Notes: generated by a model from the sequence alone, not told the origin. A stretch of DNA of 64,000 bases from Acanthopleura granulata (GCA_016165875.1 JABBOT010000001.1:14142330-14206329); one strand, 5' to 3'. Shown: positions 39,101 through 54,100, counted from the stretch's first letter. Made by a program: numbers and translations.

Positions 39101-42100
39101 CAGTAAACATGTTCTTCGTGTTGACCTTTTCTGTATGACTATACAGATCAAGACATCATTATGCAAAAATTTATGATGATCAGCTCAGTCATTTCTATAT
39201 CCCACAGGATTTGCTGAGTTAATCTGCCTGTGTCATGCTGACCCAGAGGAATTGACAGGTGTCTCATAAATAAATCTACTGCTGAAGTATCAATGTTAAT
39301 CTGTAGGAAGTCTACTATACTCATTAATTACACCTGACAAAGACATAGTTTATGTCTGGTAAAGTAGGTTATAGTGTAAGGAATGCTGACAATGTGATGA
39401 AAAGTAACAAAGCTGGGTTGACTTCTTAATAAGAAATACATGTGAACTCTTCTTCTTTGAGAATTTGTCAGTCGATGTATAGGGTTTGGTGCAGAAACAA
39501 GCATGAAAGCAATTACAGTACATTAACTTATTTTAATCATTAGAAAGTATGGTTAGGTTCTCTTGAAGCCTCACAATGCAGTACACACTGCCAGGGTATA
39601 GTACATATTAAAGTGCATCTCCAACCCTGGCTGAGAATTCACACTGCACAACCGGAAAGCCGCCTGAGGCGTGCACCAATCAGCTAATGGAGATGGATAA
39701 AGGGCATTAAACACACCCAGCTCAAACCAACAGCAATTTCCTCAAGTGGACTGATTGCTTCAGCTCTCTTTGGCCGGTCTGCTGACCCTGTGATGTTTTG
39801 TATCATACTCAGGGTAACTAGTTCTGTGTATGTATACCGGGCAGATTAGGCACTGAGCATGATGTAGTGGTTTGTATGCAGCAAAGTGGTCAGGTCATAC
39901 CTGTACTGTGACTTTCCGTATGCTGTATGTAAATGCAGCACTTGCAGTTTGGGCCGGCAGTGAAAATATGTTTGTAATGTAACTGGCCCTCCGATAACAG
40001 GCACTACTCTTAAGTGTTCAGTAGGATTTTGTATTTTATTCAGTATTTTGGGGCCTCTTTTGTGGCCTCATGTCCAAGTATTCTGTGGCCTCCATGTCCA
40101 AATATTTTAGGGCTTCCATGTCCGAATGCTTTGGGTGCTAGTGCTAGCATCTTCACAGCCCCTCAGAAGTACTGTTTGCTGTGAGATCAAGTCTAGCTCT
40201 TGAGGTTTCAGCAGTTACGTCAAGTCTTTATTGTGAAGAAGTTACAATTTGATGATAAAACTTCCAGTGGCAGCTTTAGAAGTTTACCTTTTTAAATACG
40301 TCTTATTCAAGAGAAACCATATTGGATATGGAAGATTTTTCTTTTTTGTCAATGAGGTTGTTTTATTTGAAGATACGTGTATGTTAATAGGAAATCACAC
40401 TCTTTCTTGTCCTTGGTGTACATGGTAGTCAACCTCAGTTATGTCTGAAACAGCATCTAAATCTAGATTAGATCAAGTGGTGAAACCAGCTGTCTGCAGG
40501 GTGGCTAAGTCATATTTGATCTCATTCAAATACAGAAGTAAATCAGATTTTTCTGGGACAGATTGTGGTGTTATGGGTTCACCGTTGGGTGTTGAATTTC
40601 CATTGTGGCCTGTAAAATTATCACCTGAGAAACCCATTCACAGTACATGTATATAACCAAGGTCATATTCTACCTATTAAAGACACCTCATTATCATTGT
40701 TACAGGACTGAAAAATTGCTAAGTATGGTGTAAAACCAAAGCCTACATACAGGCGTAATCAATGAGAGTGTATTATGCAGTTTTCTGCAGCACAGATACT
40801 CTGAAACAGCATCTGTGCGGTCAGCTGTTGGTGATTTGCTCAAATTCTGTTTGAACTATTAGTTCATGATGTTGACTTATTTGTTTCCCTGGATTTAAAG
40901 CTTACTGACTGTCATTGAGAAACGTGCCAGCTGGGTGTTTCATTTTGAGCATACAACTGTACATGTGTGCCTTGTGGTCTTTAATACACTGTAAGACTAC
41001 ATGTAAAAGTAGTGTCTGTAAAATCACGCTCAGTTGTATTCATAATAATTCAGTTTTAATGTTCATCCCCTCTTCCCCTCCCAACCTCCCAAGAGCAATA
41101 TGCCAAAAACAGTGTTTTAGGATGACGTGGAAAAATATGTTGCCGCAAAAGACTTCACCCTATACAATAGATTTATGGAATATGCTAATAGTTAGTGACA
41201 GCTTGTGTATTTAATTAGAGCTGATTCAGACTTATCTTAAATGCCATCTGTGTCTAGTGTTCAACCCAATCTGACATCCCCATTTGATCCAGGCTTTAGG
41301 CTGTGACGTGCAGTACTTTGTGATTGGTTTCATTTACAATTATTACCATTCAGTTGAGTGGCACATGTACAACATCACCCTTACATTTACTGTACAATGA
41401 GTGATACACACCCAATACTTTGTCATCCTAACTGTAAAACAGGAGACCTCCATGCCTCAGTTGGTTAGTGCGCTAGTGCAGTGTAATGACCCAGGAGCCT
41501 CTCACCACTATGGTCACTGTGAGTTGGAGTCCGTCTTATCTTGGCTTCCTCTCCGATGGTATGTGGGAAGGTCTGTCAACAACCTGCGGATGGTCGTGGG
41601 TTTCCCATGGACTCCTCCCACCATAATGCTGGCCGCCATCCTATAAGTGAAATACTTGTATTCATGAGTATGGCATAAAACACCAGTGAAATAAATCAAA
41701 TAAATACTGTAAAACATTAAGTCATATATATCCCAATGTCATGTCACCCTTACAGTAAGTCACACATAGTATCATTACTGTGCAACAGTGATTGAGTCCC
41801 ATACAGCCCAATCTCATATTAACCCCACTGTGAGTGACATATAACCCAATCTTGTAGCCTTACTGCACAACAGTAATAAAGTCACATACATGTACAGCCC
41901 AGTGTCATATCACCCTTATAGTAAATGACATACAACCCAATGTCATATCATCCTTACTGTAAGTCACATACAATCCATTGTCATATCAGCCTTACTGTAA
42001 GTCACATACAACCCAATGTCATATCATCCTTGTAGTAAGTCACATACAACCCATTGTCATATCCTTACTGTACAACACTGAACAGTGATTAAATTACATA

Positions 42101-45100
42101 CAACCCAATGTTATATCTTTACTGTACAACAATATGAAAGCCACACACAGCCTAATGTCATATCACCCTAACTGTAAGTCACATACAACCCAATGTCATA
42201 TCACCCTTACTGCAAGTCACATACAACTCAATGGCATATCACCCTTACTGTAAGTTACATATAACCCAATGTCATATCACCCTTACTGTAAGTCACATAC
42301 GACCCAATGTCATATCACCCTTACTGTAAGTCACATACAACCCAATGTCATATCACCCTTACTGTAAGTCACATACAACCCAATGTCATATCACCCTTAC
42401 TGTAAGTCACATACAACCCAATGTCATATCACCCTTACTGTAAGTCACATACAACCCAATGTCATATCACCCTTACTGTAAGTCACATACAACCCAATGT
42501 CATATAACCCTGACTAAGTTACACGTAACACAATCTCAACAAGTCATCCCAAGGTCATATCACCCAAGTTACAGTAAGTTTCATACAACCCAAACTCATA
42601 CTGTATCTCTACTGTGCAGCAGTAAGTGACTTGTTATATTAGCCTTACTTTAAAGGAGGAAGCCACATCTAGTCTAATTTGATATCAGCACAACAGTTTA
42701 TGTAGATCACATACATCAGTCTTGCTGTACGATAGGAAGCCTGAGTCACATACAGCATAAAATGGTATCAGTCTTTAAGAGACGTACAAGTTAGTTGAAA
42801 TCACACCAGCGTTACATGTAGATTGTACACGTACATTATAGCAACATGTATTACACTAGCAAATTGACAAATTCATTTGATTTCTCTACAACTAAAAACC
42901 CTTTAAGGCAATTTGTCCAACAAAAAGCTAAATTAAGCTAAATCTCAATTAAAGTTTCCTGCAAAACATAAATAAATATCATAGTGTTTGCACTGAACTG
43001 AAAACAAGGACATATACAGATGTACAGGTATTTCTTTTTATTTTACTCTGGTTTGTGTGCATCTGAGTACCGTAACTAAGGTAATAGCATATCAGTCCAA
43101 TGATGATGTGGGTTTTGAATATTGCATGTGCCGGCTTGATTAATGGTGCTATTGTAACACTGTGTCAATTAATGATGGCTCAGCCCAGTGATACATGCAC
43201 ACATATGTTAACCTCAGGCTGTTATTATTAATCTTCTGTCCATGAACCTTGTGTGCTACAGTATCAGTATCTCACCCACGATACATGTTCATGTATAGGC
43301 CTGGGGTAAAACGGCTGTCAAGGCAGATGCTGTAAGCCGGGTAATATAACAGATGAAAGGCCAGACTGTTTGACGTACATGCACATGTATAAGGTCACGG
43401 CCTGAGCCCTGCACGTTACCCTGCAGGTTGCTTGGGTAGACGCTCATTGTAAAGTAAATGTACATTTTACATTCTTTCAACTCATGCCCCAGATAGATTG
43501 TACTGTTCTCATAAATTCTGGGGCAATTGCATTGGGTACATGTACATCAGGGTAATATACGGGTCCCTGTAACAATAATAATTCATCAACATTTTTACAT
43601 GTGAAAGGGCAACTTTCAGTGAAATTTATGCACATTTTTGATTTGATTTTGGAGTGGAAAACTACCTGGAGTGGAAACTACCTGAGTTGGGTTGACCAAT
43701 ATATGGACTTTACAAAATGTATCATTTTATCAGTCTACATAGGTTAGTTCCATCAGAATATGCTGAAACCCCTCAGACAAGCAATGAAAATTTAAGAATT
43801 ATTTAGGAAATGCAATCCATATAAATGTATGTATGTGTGTTGTATAGACTTCTAGAAACACCTTTATTACCCGACTAAAAAAGCTTTAACTTTACAGTAT
43901 GATGTTCTAACCTGGAATTGTGTTACATACATGGTAGATGGAGATCTGGACATCATCCCAATATCCACTCTTCATTATCCAGTATTATTGTTTGTACAAA
44001 CTGGTACATGGGTTTGACTCATTACACATTACACATACTTGTGTGTATTGTAATACTCAGTGTGGCTGTCTCAATTTTCTGGGTAATTTCAAGTTTTCAT
44101 ATTTTGTGTGTGGTTCAGTTTTTTCTTTTTAGGATTTTTTGTACTATTTTATTAAGAATAAATTGATGAGCTAGTATTACTTATATCTGTCTGATGTAAC
44201 TACAGTATTTACACTTTATTTTATGTATTCATACCTACGTACATGCTGTTTACCAACACATACAGTATGTATGGTGTTGTGAATATCTGTTCCTGACACT
44301 TCTGACTTGTTACATGTAAGGGCTGGTCTGTTCTAATATTTAAATATTGTGATGTTCTCTCTGTTCCCAGCCATCTGTAACTTCAAGTCCCGGGACCAGC
44401 ACTGCCTGTCGCTCAGTGTGGGAGATACAGTTCACATCATAGAGCAGTCGGAGGGTAAGGCTAACCAGCGTGCATCTACATATAGTCATGGAAGGCGAGA
44501 GACAGTGCCACATGTATATACTGGCATTGTTATACATAGAGCATACGATCACACCTATTGTCATTCAAATAATAGTTTCAGTTCAATATATGAACAGTAC
44601 TGTAATTAATTTTCAGTATTTTGTTTGATTCGTGGTTAAGACTTATTTTGAGACCATTTTCTCCTTAGTTTCAAGTCATCAGTGTTTCTTTAACACTAAT
44701 GAAGCCCATATATTTCATCAGGTAACATATGTTCATTGTGTCTTATCATTTCTGTATTCATACTTTATATTTAAACCACATCTTCCGACTCCATTCCTTC
44801 TCATACGATAAATAAACAATTACAAGAAGAAAGACGTTTAGTTTGGGACAACCTTACACTAACATCATTTGATCGCTATGTGACTTATTGAAGTTATTGC
44901 TGGCCGGTAAATTCTGTGCAGGTAAAGGTTCATCCGCATACAAACATGGATGTTCCATTAATATACACATGCAAACCTGATTACATCCGAACTATAGATG
45001 ATCAAACGTGTGCCATTGACGTGTATATATATATATATATATATATACAGGCTTAACCTGTTTTGTTACAACCAGGCAGTCAAACATGCTTTTATAACAG

Positions 45101-48100
45101 GAAATGCAATTTTATGAGCCTGGTTCTGTTATGGGAAATCATATGTGTGAGCATTGCTGTGACCTATATATGTGCAGGACATTTATGTAGATATTTGTAG
45201 GACATTATACATTTGTTTGATTTATTTATTTGATTGGTGTTTTACACCGTACTCAAGAATATTTCACTTATACAGCATTTTGGGGGAAGGAAACCGAGCA
45301 GAGCCCGGGGGAGACCCACGACCGTCTGCAGATTGCTAGCAGACCTCTTCCCATGTACGGCTGGAGAGGAAGCCAGCGTGAGCTGGGCTTGAACTGAGCC
45401 ACAGAGGCCCCGACACGTATACATGTAAGGGTCGTTGATGTACATGTAGGCTTGGTAATGGAAAGGACGTTCACATGTACAGCGGTATACAACACTTGCA
45501 TGTGTGTAGATATATGTATACATGCAAATGTGCATTCTTCAGCTGATATCTGTTTTTATGCATGTACATCTTCATGTTCACACTTTCTGAGCTGTGAACC
45601 TGCGGCATTTATTCCTGTGTACGTGTTGTACATGTACATGTAAAGGGCTCATTGAAAAGTATAAATTCTGGACATTCTAACTGCACAGTGCGTGCCGTGA
45701 CGTTGGGTGCATGTGTGGACTGTACAAGAGTTCTGTAGCGGGACAGAAGGCACAAATTATCAGGAATCTTTACTGCTCCTTGTGTGGGTAATTTAAGACC
45801 TGATCAACAAGGTGTGATCAGAATGTTCCTGAAGGGTGCTATGGTGCTGTGAAATGGGTGGCCTTCCTAGTGCTCATCAGATCTGGGAAGGCCTCTGAGA
45901 GATGGTTATACTCCTAAAAACTCCCTCCTCCTCCAGGCCTTTAAGTCTGCCAGTGGAAAGCTAGTTAAAGGATCTACACCCCTTTAGAGAAATCTTGTGC
46001 TCTCAGCTGGTCATCACCGCCACGTCAGAGCCAAATTGAATTGATTTTTCTCAAGCAAAACATGTTTTTCCATTTGGCCAGACTGTTTTTGGGTTCGTTG
46101 GGTAATTCCAGGCCTGGCAGTAAGATAGAGTAAAAGCCTGTGGAATAACGCTCTGCACATGACATTTTGGTCGGCTCTGCAAATTGCCAGATTTCAGCTA
46201 CTTTCATTCATCATTAAAGAAGGGGAAGTTTAGGTCAGCAGTAGGAGGGCTGTGAAGAGTGGATCACAGAAGCAGTGAACTTGAAGCTACTGATGAGCAT
46301 TTTAGTGCTGTAAATCTACATGTACCTCTTATGGTTTAAACTATATGTACTTGGACTCCTAACTGCCGTCCTTATGCAGATGTTTGGTTTTAATGTAAAT
46401 GCATGTACAAACCAAAAATTCTTCAACAAATTTGCATATAGAATAGAAATTTGTGCACCTGAATAATTACACTGACTGAGCCAGCCAGCTGAAGGCTGTT
46501 ATGAAAATATAGAGCCATCTGTCTCCCTGCCAGCATTCCCCCACTTTGGAGCCCCAATCTTAGTCTGCACTATTCATACAGTGGGCGTTTTTCCAGGCCT
46601 CTTTGCTACCAGTAATATTTCACAGCTGAAAGAAACATTGTGCAAAAAATGTTAAGGGTTATGTTAGGCCAGATTCTTCAAAGATGTAAAAGTCTAAATG
46701 TTTTGATAAGAATTTTATTGCCCAGCTTGCTAAGGACATGGGACTAAGATTTCAAATTCCAAACATTTCAGTCATAAAGTGAGTAAATATTTTCTTTTAT
46801 TACTGTGAGGCTTTATGTTGGGAAAGTCCCCTTCATCAACAAACCTGATCACATGTTACTTCATAGAGTCTGAAGTGAACATGTCTGTGTTCTCTTTGAT
46901 GAAAGCTTGTCTGCACAAAGGTTGATGATTCCCTATATGCAAATTTCAGTCAGAAAATCATGAGGATGTGCAGATGGTGCATATTTTATGTGTTCTCGAT
47001 ATTTTGATGCATTAAGGTAGATAAGATGAATTAGTTGAAATATCTGTTAATATGATCCTTTGCTAAAAATAATCACCCTATTCTTTTGTGGTCATCCACT
47101 GACTTTTTGTTAGGATCTCTGATCATTTTTGTACGAATTAATGATTTCTTTATTTGAAAAATCTGTGGATATATTTTTTGAGTGGTTTATGGTACTGCGT
47201 TTATTCAGGCAGTATCATTAACCAACATTATCAGGGAGGTTGTCAGAAGGGCGTAACAAAGACCATAGAGCAGTCTGACCTGGCTTCACCCTGTACCACA
47301 GTGGGCCTGGGCCAATAATGTCATCTTAGATTTGATAGGCTGAAGTCACCGCGCCTTTTCTCCTGTGTTCCTTTGTCTGAGCAAAAGGTGGTCGGCATCG
47401 CAGTCCTTCAAACCACCAACTAGCCAGGCGATGTTCTGTCAGTCATCAACATTCATAAAATGGATTTAATCTGCCAACACAAGTTCATGTGGGGTTGAAA
47501 GAGGACATGCAAGTCTAAGAACAAGTATTGTTTGTCTTTGCTCTAAATTTGATGATAAATTTGGAACATTTGGATGAAACTGTTTAGTTTGGTGGTGTAC
47601 TTTATTTTGCCAAGATGCCAAATTGTTTTTATTTTTAATTCTGTATTATTTTATTTCATATAAGATTTAAAAACAAGATAATGGCAACACGACTTTGGAT
47701 GAAATTGTTGAGTGAAATACTTTCTTGGTCATGATGGGTGTATAAAGGCCTTCGATGGATTTTTCAGCTGAGACATAATTCATAATTTATAAGTGGCTAT
47801 GGTTGACAGGTACAAATAAAAATGTACATCTGTGCTCATTAAAATACATGAAACAACCTGCAAAAAGGATGGACGGGAAAGACCATGGATTTTTAAGGAT
47901 GTCATGACAAAGAAAATCTTTGCTTTTTTTTTTTCTGATTTTGATTTTGTCATTAAATGCCACAGCGCGCTAGAGCAACATAATGAACCAGGTGCCTCTT
48001 ACCAATGCAGTCGGTGTGAGTTCGAGACCAACTCACGGTGATATCCTCAGTCATGCATGGGAAGGTCCTCTGGCAACCTGCGGATGGTCGTAACCTTTAC

Positions 48101-51100
48101 CCAGGATCACCGCCCTCCTATAAGTGAACTATTCTTGTGTACAGCGTAAACTGAAGCACAAATGGAATGAATAAAATTACTGAAATGACCTAAAATTTCA
48201 TCCGAAAAAGTATATTTTTAGAGGAAGATAAGTGTCTTAAAATATGACTTCAGGTGCTGAAACTGACATATTTCCAGTAGGGTGTCACCCTAACTTGCAA
48301 ACAAACCTCTGAACACCTTTCTGAGATAAAGAGAACTTTCAGAATCAGTACAGAGGAATGAAATGGTCATGGACGAAAGTTTAGGTCATGTAGGTCATGT
48401 TTTTCTAAACCCTGTCTTTAGTATCAGGAGTCAAACAGCGCTTGAAGCTCAACATAAGATTCATATCTTATGTGTATATATTGGAGAGATCAAAAGGTAA
48501 AGGAAAAAAAAACCTTGAAGAAAAACTGAATTTGCAGACCTAGATTTTAAATCAATTGATCTTCAGGATGAGAGCTGGATGAATTCAGAATGTCCTGTAT
48601 GGAATGGTCCAGAGGTGTGTAAATCTCGGGTATGTGGACCATGTTCGTATATATGAAAGGTAGCAGCCTGAGTGAAGCATAGCAGTGTTGGCAGATTGAT
48701 ATTGTTCATTGATATGTTACACCACAGAGTCCAGCAGCCTGTTGAGAATAACACGAAGTGATCAGGAAGGAGATTAATGGGATTGGGGTCAAACCCAGCA
48801 TACAAAGAAATCCATTATTACATCGTGCTTAGCACAGCCTTAATAGAATCTATTTACATGGATCAGAGTACTGAGATAGAGAACTGATTGATTATACGAT
48901 TCCTCTGATAGAATATTAATGCTAATGGGCCTGGCTGCCTGTGAATATGGGCTCCTCTGAGGCCTCAGTTTGCTGGAATGGCCAGGTTATTGTATAAATA
49001 AGACAGACCCCAGCTTGTTATCCCACTGTGTTCCTACTTTACAATATTTCGTCGATCATCGCCTTTTACTTGTCCACGTAGTCTTGATTGACAGATCACT
49101 CTGGGTCGGCGTGTATGATACATATGTATCAGTTACTGCACAGTAATAAAATTATAGTGATGATATACATGAATATACATTTTGACATGCATGCGCTGCT
49201 TACTGGGTTCTGCCTTGCTTTGTAGTGACACCCATTCTAGGGTGAATGCTCAGCTCATACCTGTCACCATTCTAATGAACTGGGGCTCTAGATGACGGTT
49301 TGCATTTAGCCTTTGAAGTTGTTATGTACATATAGATATGTACATGTGTACATGGTTTGATGCTTTGCAATACTGTATTTATCTACATGTCAGTACTGAA
49401 GTTTAATATTCTATTGTCATAATTTTAACTAGATATCCGTAAGCACAAGTACGTGTATGATATTTTCACCCTTTAAACCTAGTGAGATTTTAGCTACACA
49501 TACCTTACAACAAATATAAAAGTCTACCCACTTTCACGGTGTTATGGTGTAAGCAGAGCTACACTTGCATATTTTTTACCCTATCCTTGTACATAGTTTC
49601 ATATTTTTTACTCTATCCTGTACATAATTCCATATTTTTCAAGAACATATTCATGAGCATGACCGCTTGCTTTAGGGCTTGAATGACTAACAAAGTTTTT
49701 CAGTGCAAGTTTTTCTTTTAGAATGACATGGGGTGTAAGTGACATTTTAATTTCCAACTATACATATGGTTAGTGGTAACTTTGGTTAGTGTACATAGAT
49801 ACACACATACATGTAAACTTACCAATTCTCCCTTGCGAAACAAAGAAATATTGGAGAATGTAGATGCAGGTTGATTAGTATTTAACAAGGAAGTTATTGG
49901 ATCCATGCTTTAATCATAGTCAGTGAAGAATTTGATAGTTTTAATAGTGTAATTACCGATGTACAAATTACAGATGTGATGTTCATATATGTATTGAACT
50001 ATACATGTGCTTGCACATGGTGTTTATCTCAACCTTTTCCTGTCCATCATCAGGGTTGTTAACAATAATGCATCAGGTATTTTGTCTTTTGAATGTATGT
50101 GTGCTACAGTTTGGAGAGATCTTCAAATGTGTTCCATGGGTTTGATGTTACATATAATATACTGCATACATGCATTAATAATTCAAGTTGGTGTCAAAAT
50201 TTTTTGGATGCCATCCAGTCTTGTACAATTACATTTACTTCCTTATGTCATATTGTCATGTTGATGCTATGTCAGAAAGAATGTACATGTAGTCTATTGC
50301 ATTGATCGCCATAATGCTGGATGCTGTGGTATAAGAGAAATATCCATGAGTACCCTGTAAAACACGGCAAGAGTTTGCACCTTGTTATTCAGAGATGTTC
50401 ATTCCTTTCTTGTTTTTGTTCAAGTTCATTATTTCTCCTTGGGGACTTTGGCAGGACATGTTTACTAAGGTGACATGAACCCTGAACAGTTTTTATCTGA
50501 ACTTCATTAGTTTAACCTAATTGTGTTGAAAAGCTATGAAAAATTCATGAAGCACATTAAAGCTGTTGAATTGGTTAGGAAGAAAACAAAAAAGGGAAAG
50601 ACTGATTTGCATGCCTGCATTACACACAAATAAAGGAGGCCAAGGTATTTTCACAAATTGCAGCTGTGACTGATGTAGTTTTAATGTATGAAAACACTGC
50701 ATTCATGTACATAGTGCACTTTTAGGTTCTGTATTTTGCCAAGTTACCTGTGTGCAGTAGGATCATTTTGTGAACCTTGTCAGTTAAGTTAAAACTGATG
50801 TTCTTAAACTGCAATTTTCCATCAAATCATAATAACATGTAGCACAAGATTAATTAAGGAACTGACATTTACTCATATGATATAATTCATTTACTCATAT
50901 GATGTAATTCTTCAACCTTTTCACATGTTTGCAATGTGTTTATTCAAGCATATTCTGAAGGCATTATTCTGTGTTAATTGATAAAATTATACTTTTTGTG
51001 AAGTCCTGAAAATAACCAATCCAACCAATGTACTTTGTTGTCAAAATTAAATTAAGAATGTGCATAAATTGCTCTGAAAGTTGTTCTTTCTTATGTGAAA

Positions 51101-54100
51101 AGGTTGAGGAATTATGGGACATGTATATGTACATGAGAAAAGAAGAAAAAACCTTCCCAATTTCTGCACCATTGTATTCCAACAAAATTTCCGAACTTTT
51201 GCTCTCATCATTGAGCGAAAGTGTACATACACATGTATACAAGTAACATTTTAATCATTTGATTCTGAAGAATGCTTTTTGTCTGATAATCAAATATATT
51301 GACAAGAAAACCTGAAGGAAAATTTATGATTAAGTTATATGTTAAATTATTCATTGAGTCAAGGAGACAAAAATTTGGAAGTATTATCAATAGAAAGAGA
51401 GCACTTTTGATCAGTGTTGAAGTGATTGACTACGACTTTGATCAGTGTCGAAGTGATTGACTACGACTTTGATCAGTGTTTACTTTGATCAGTGTTGAAG
51501 TGATTGACTATGACTTTGATCAGTGTTGAAGTGATTGACTACGACTTTGATCAGTGTCAAAGTGATTGACTACGACTTTGATCAGTGTTGAAGTGATTGA
51601 CTACGACTTTGAACTGTGAGAGGTTGAGTAGTTCCTAACAATCTACTGTTATTATAAAGGGCTGCTGGAAACCTCGCGAAGAAATTTCAGTGCTCCACTA
51701 GCCATGTGTTTACATAGTTGCATAGCTCAATATTTGTACATCAGTGAAGTGTGAGGAGAAAGATTTGTCTGATCAGTGATGTGTTTATGGACGGTAGCAT
51801 CTGTTTATCTTGCTGACTGCTGTTTCAACAATGTATTTACCTGTGTAAGCAACCTTCTGCTGTATAGACATAAAGCAGTCAGGCTTCATAGAGAGTTTGG
51901 ATTTGTGTGTACATGTATCTACCTGTGTTTGGGTACATGTTTATGCTCAGGTATGCGTATGTGCATGATACATATTTTGTATGTGCAGATATGTAAATGT
52001 GAAACTTTGAAGCATTTCTCTAAATAACATAGTTGTATTTATGTACATTTAAATAATTTTTAACATCGTTTGAAAGTAAAGCAAATTCATTGCAAAGTGT
52101 ACATTTGCTATGTGAGAAGTGTATATCTTCATGGACAGGTATGTGAGAGGACCTTCACCCTACTGACTCGGGCAGTTCATGAACTGGCTAGTCAAATCCA
52201 GCCCTTGCCAGGTTTTATCTGGCACCTGTCCAATAGTGGTTGTTTACTCTGACCTTAGTTCGCTTCTTGGAAAATATGAGACAGACAGTACTAAAGATAT
52301 GTACATGTGTGTTATTCACTTAAATAATGTGGATGTAGTTTTCCTAATAGTAATTCACAATCTGTCTCTCATTTCAGATTGGTACAGAGGCTACTGTGTT
52401 CGAAACAAAGTCCTAAAAGGAATTTTCCCAAAATGTTATGTTCATATAAAAGAAGCCTCTGTGACAGTGGAAGGGTAAGGGTAGAAAAATACTGATTTGC
52501 CACACAATCACAATAAGTACTTCAAGAATATTTCTGAAAATGTCAGTGTGTCATTTTCATTTAATTAGAATTCATTTCTTTACTTCAGACTTTTTCATTG
52601 CTGTATGTTTTATTCGCTCATTTTATTATACTGTATTTCATCTAAAATGTAGCTTTTTTCTGGAGAGACATTTTCATTGTTTCTGGTTGATTCTTCCACC
52701 TTATGTTTGATTAATGACCAATCATAAAACACAAGTTTTGTGATCAAAAATATCATTTTAAGGCATTTATGTGCTTCCAAAAGTGCATTTTTACAGGACA
52801 AACTGTAGGTGAAATGCAGTTTTTCTTTCAGCAGACTGATCATTGATGTCTGTGACAACTGCTGATCTCCATGTATGTTTGTGTATTGATAGTTCCCAGG
52901 AATGTATCCACCCCAAGGAGCCACCCGTTGTCCAGGAGATCAGCTGCGTGCTGCGAGAATGGAGCTCCATGTGGAAGCAGCTGTTCGTGGTCAGTACAAA
53001 CACCCAGCCACTCATTGCGTCATAGATAAATGTCTACCTGCAGTGCATAGCAGTAAAACTAAGTGACATTGAAGGTAATGACAAACTACCAGGGGGTTGA
53101 AAACAGAAAAAGGCACTTCAGGAGCCAAATGCCCCTGAATTTTCCTCTGGAAAATTTGGTGAGTGTGTTGGAATGAGAACATCAATGAAGTAAGAAATTG
53201 ATAATGGTAAGAATACATTGGCATGAGAACAGAAAAAATGTAAGGCAGTGATAATGATAAAATTATAAACTGGCATGAGAACAGTAACGGATTAAGAAAC
53301 TAATAATTGCACCTGTCTGTTCAAATAAAAAGAGTACTGGACTTTATATTATAATGACAGTACTACAAATGATCATAGTCAATGAACATCATACATATGA
53401 ACCTGGCTTAAAGTATGCATTTTGCTCCCTAGGTTCCTAACATAAATAGTCTGGTATGGAAACCACTCCTAGAGTAAGCGAGATGCTGCTGCTTTTGTTT
53501 CTTTGGATCTGTAGGTGTATGTAATATGTTCTGGTCTGTTCTGTTGCAGTTTTCTACAGTTAGCTATGCATTTCAAATAATTTCACCCTCTCGTTTGCTT
53601 TTTAGGTACGAAGAAAAAAAGATTTCGAAAAGATTCGAGATATGATGCACAGCTTGATCAACTCAAGGCGGCTAATTTTGTCTAGGAAACTTACAAATGT
53701 ATGTTTGCATTTATTGCTGTTCGTTTTGCTGTGTTTGTAAATCAGTTTCATATGTATTGAGCCCATCCTTGAGATTTGTGAAGTAAATACAAGTAAGTTC
53801 TGTATGTTTTCATGGAGACATGATCAAATATTTGGTTACCTATGTTGTTACCTATATTGACACTACTACATGTGTCTTAATCCAGTTTTTGAGTGTTGAA
53901 AACGTTCTAAAATTCATTTGCAGTGATGTCAGTTTTTATCACAGATGTTAATATACCTTGCAAAGGATCCTCACTCACTTATTCATCTTCGCGTTAATAT
54001 GGTTTCAGCTGTCCAGCCCTTGATCAGCGAGGTCTTAGGCTCAAATCCAGCTCCTAGCTGCTGGTCCAATTATAGTTTGAATGAAGTCAGAGAACATTGA

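Larger units (their letters stand above)
32781..44370 (+). other. DOCK intron 1 (11.6 kb), no coding sequence recognised
   Basis: The intron joins exon 1 (V|G codon split, GTAAGT) to the SH3 exon at 44371. It holds a 24-bp duplication at 33106-33153, a degenerate SINE head at 40132-40203, a full SINE at 41442-41705 and a 38-bp satellite at 41725-42620. The stretches 33160-40130 and 42620-44370 show nothing recognisable beyond AT-rich sequence and frequent ACATGT words. First introns of DOCK genes are long in many animals and may hold enhancers, but I can point to none. Confidence 0.7.
44455..52377 (+). other. DOCK intron 2 (7.9 kb), repeats only
   Basis: The intron lies inside the SH3 coding region. 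Contents: a (TA)12 run at 45024-45047, a reverse SINE at 45222-45411, a SINE at 47960-48160, a SINE tail fragment at 50307-50365, a 33-bp imperfect repeat near 49565-49640, a 22-bp duplication at 50869-50911 and a 31-bp minisatellite at 51406-51613. No further gene is seen. Confidence 0.7.

Noticed and set aside
41725..42620. CRISPR-like array
   Set aside because: Units are contiguous 38-bp tandem repeats without unique spacers, in a eukaryotic intron.
54000..54065. SINE head near caaatccagctcctagctgc
   Set aside because: Only a B-box-like stretch matches; the head and body order is missing.
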